Shown here: positions 37,569-37,641 of the stretch, piece after piece
Layout of the letters: every line of letters begins with the position of its first letter
Numbering within the stretch: the first letter of the stretch is position 1
NCBI RefSeq assembly: GCF_011297335.1
Contig: NZ_JAAOTJ010000038.1
Span: forward strand, 1 to 37,641
Direction: 5' to 3'
Length of the DNA: 37,641 nt
From: Catellatospora methionotrophica
GTDB taxonomy: Bacteria; Actinomycetota; Actinomycetes; Mycobacteriales; Micromonosporaceae
Program-made: the position numbers and the translations under genes
The notes under the pieces: generated by a model
Seen by the model: the letters and a program-made list of their open reading frames with translations, nothing else
Told to the model about the DNA's origin: nothing
Databases searched by the model: none

Positions 37569-37641
37569 CGTGCCGCAACTCTTAAAGAGTCGCGCCCTCA
37601 ACCAGTGGCCGAGGGCGCGAGTCTTTAAGAGTTGCGGCACG
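37569..37641. repeat. Palindromic element, family B copy 2
   Basis: 31-bp arms (37569-37599 and 37611-37641) pair with one mismatch; loop of 11 bases. The arm contains CGCAACTCTTAAAGAGTCGC and GCCCTC, nearly identical to the copy at 10571. It is cut by, or ends exactly at, the window edge, so it may extend further. Confidence 0.88.

Overview
The window is high-GC actinobacterial DNA with strong G/C bias at third codon positions and frequent GTG starts (one TTG is preferred). An orphan maltose ABC importer, a BMP-type nucleoside importer, a CvnABCD-like signalling operon and trpS next to a 2H phosphoesterase gene together suggest a filamentous actinomycete, most likely of the Micromonosporaceae. 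That family assignment is inferred from gene content and protein style, not from a search. No rRNA, tRNA, CRISPR array, transposase or phage gene was seen.

Layout. 1-126 is the 3' end of a cysN-like gene. 328-4392 (minus) holds galE-galK, then an SPFH coiled-coil gene overlapping a GNAT acetyltransferase gene. 4622-5608 is a CorC-like CBS protein. 5752-7173 (minus) is an ECF sigma factor fused through one membrane helix to a predicted extracellular BNR/Asp-box domain. 7275-8856 carries trpS and a 2H phosphoesterase. 8992-10492 (minus) carries a BrkB/YihY membrane protein and an Asp/His-rich small protein. 10673-19653 is a maltose/maltodextrin locus: an alpha-glucosidase with a coupled small ORF and a LacI-type regulator on the minus strand, and malE-malF-malG plus a second GH13 enzyme on the plus strand. 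19848-21280 holds a DUF559/AbiEi-like protein and a small membrane protein. 21582-32512 is a nucleoside salvage region: BMP lipoprotein, two-NBD ATPase, two permeases, cytidine deaminase, thymidine phosphorylase, a DUF4272 protein, an RlmA-like methyltransferase, adenosine deaminase and a uridine-kinase-like protein. 32745-37494 is a complete four-gene conservon (sensor kinase, roadblock, DUF742, Ras-like GTPase).

How the genes work together. The maltose locus imports malto-oligosaccharides and cleaves them to glucose under a LacI-type repressor; the importer's ATPase is absent and is presumably a shared MsiK-like protein elsewhere. The BMP transporter brings in nucleosides that the deaminases, phosphorylase and kinase then process. 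The conservon is a membrane signalling module ending in a GTPase switch.

The least expected structure is outside the genes. Four copies of a 67-bp palindromic element sit at four of the six convergent gene junctions. A second, unrelated palindrome family has two copies. Other points of interest are the transmembrane sigma factor, a chain of two tiny overlapping ORFs linking cdd to deoA, and several starts with a -10-like hexamer 6-8 nt upstream, as expected for leaderless mRNAs.
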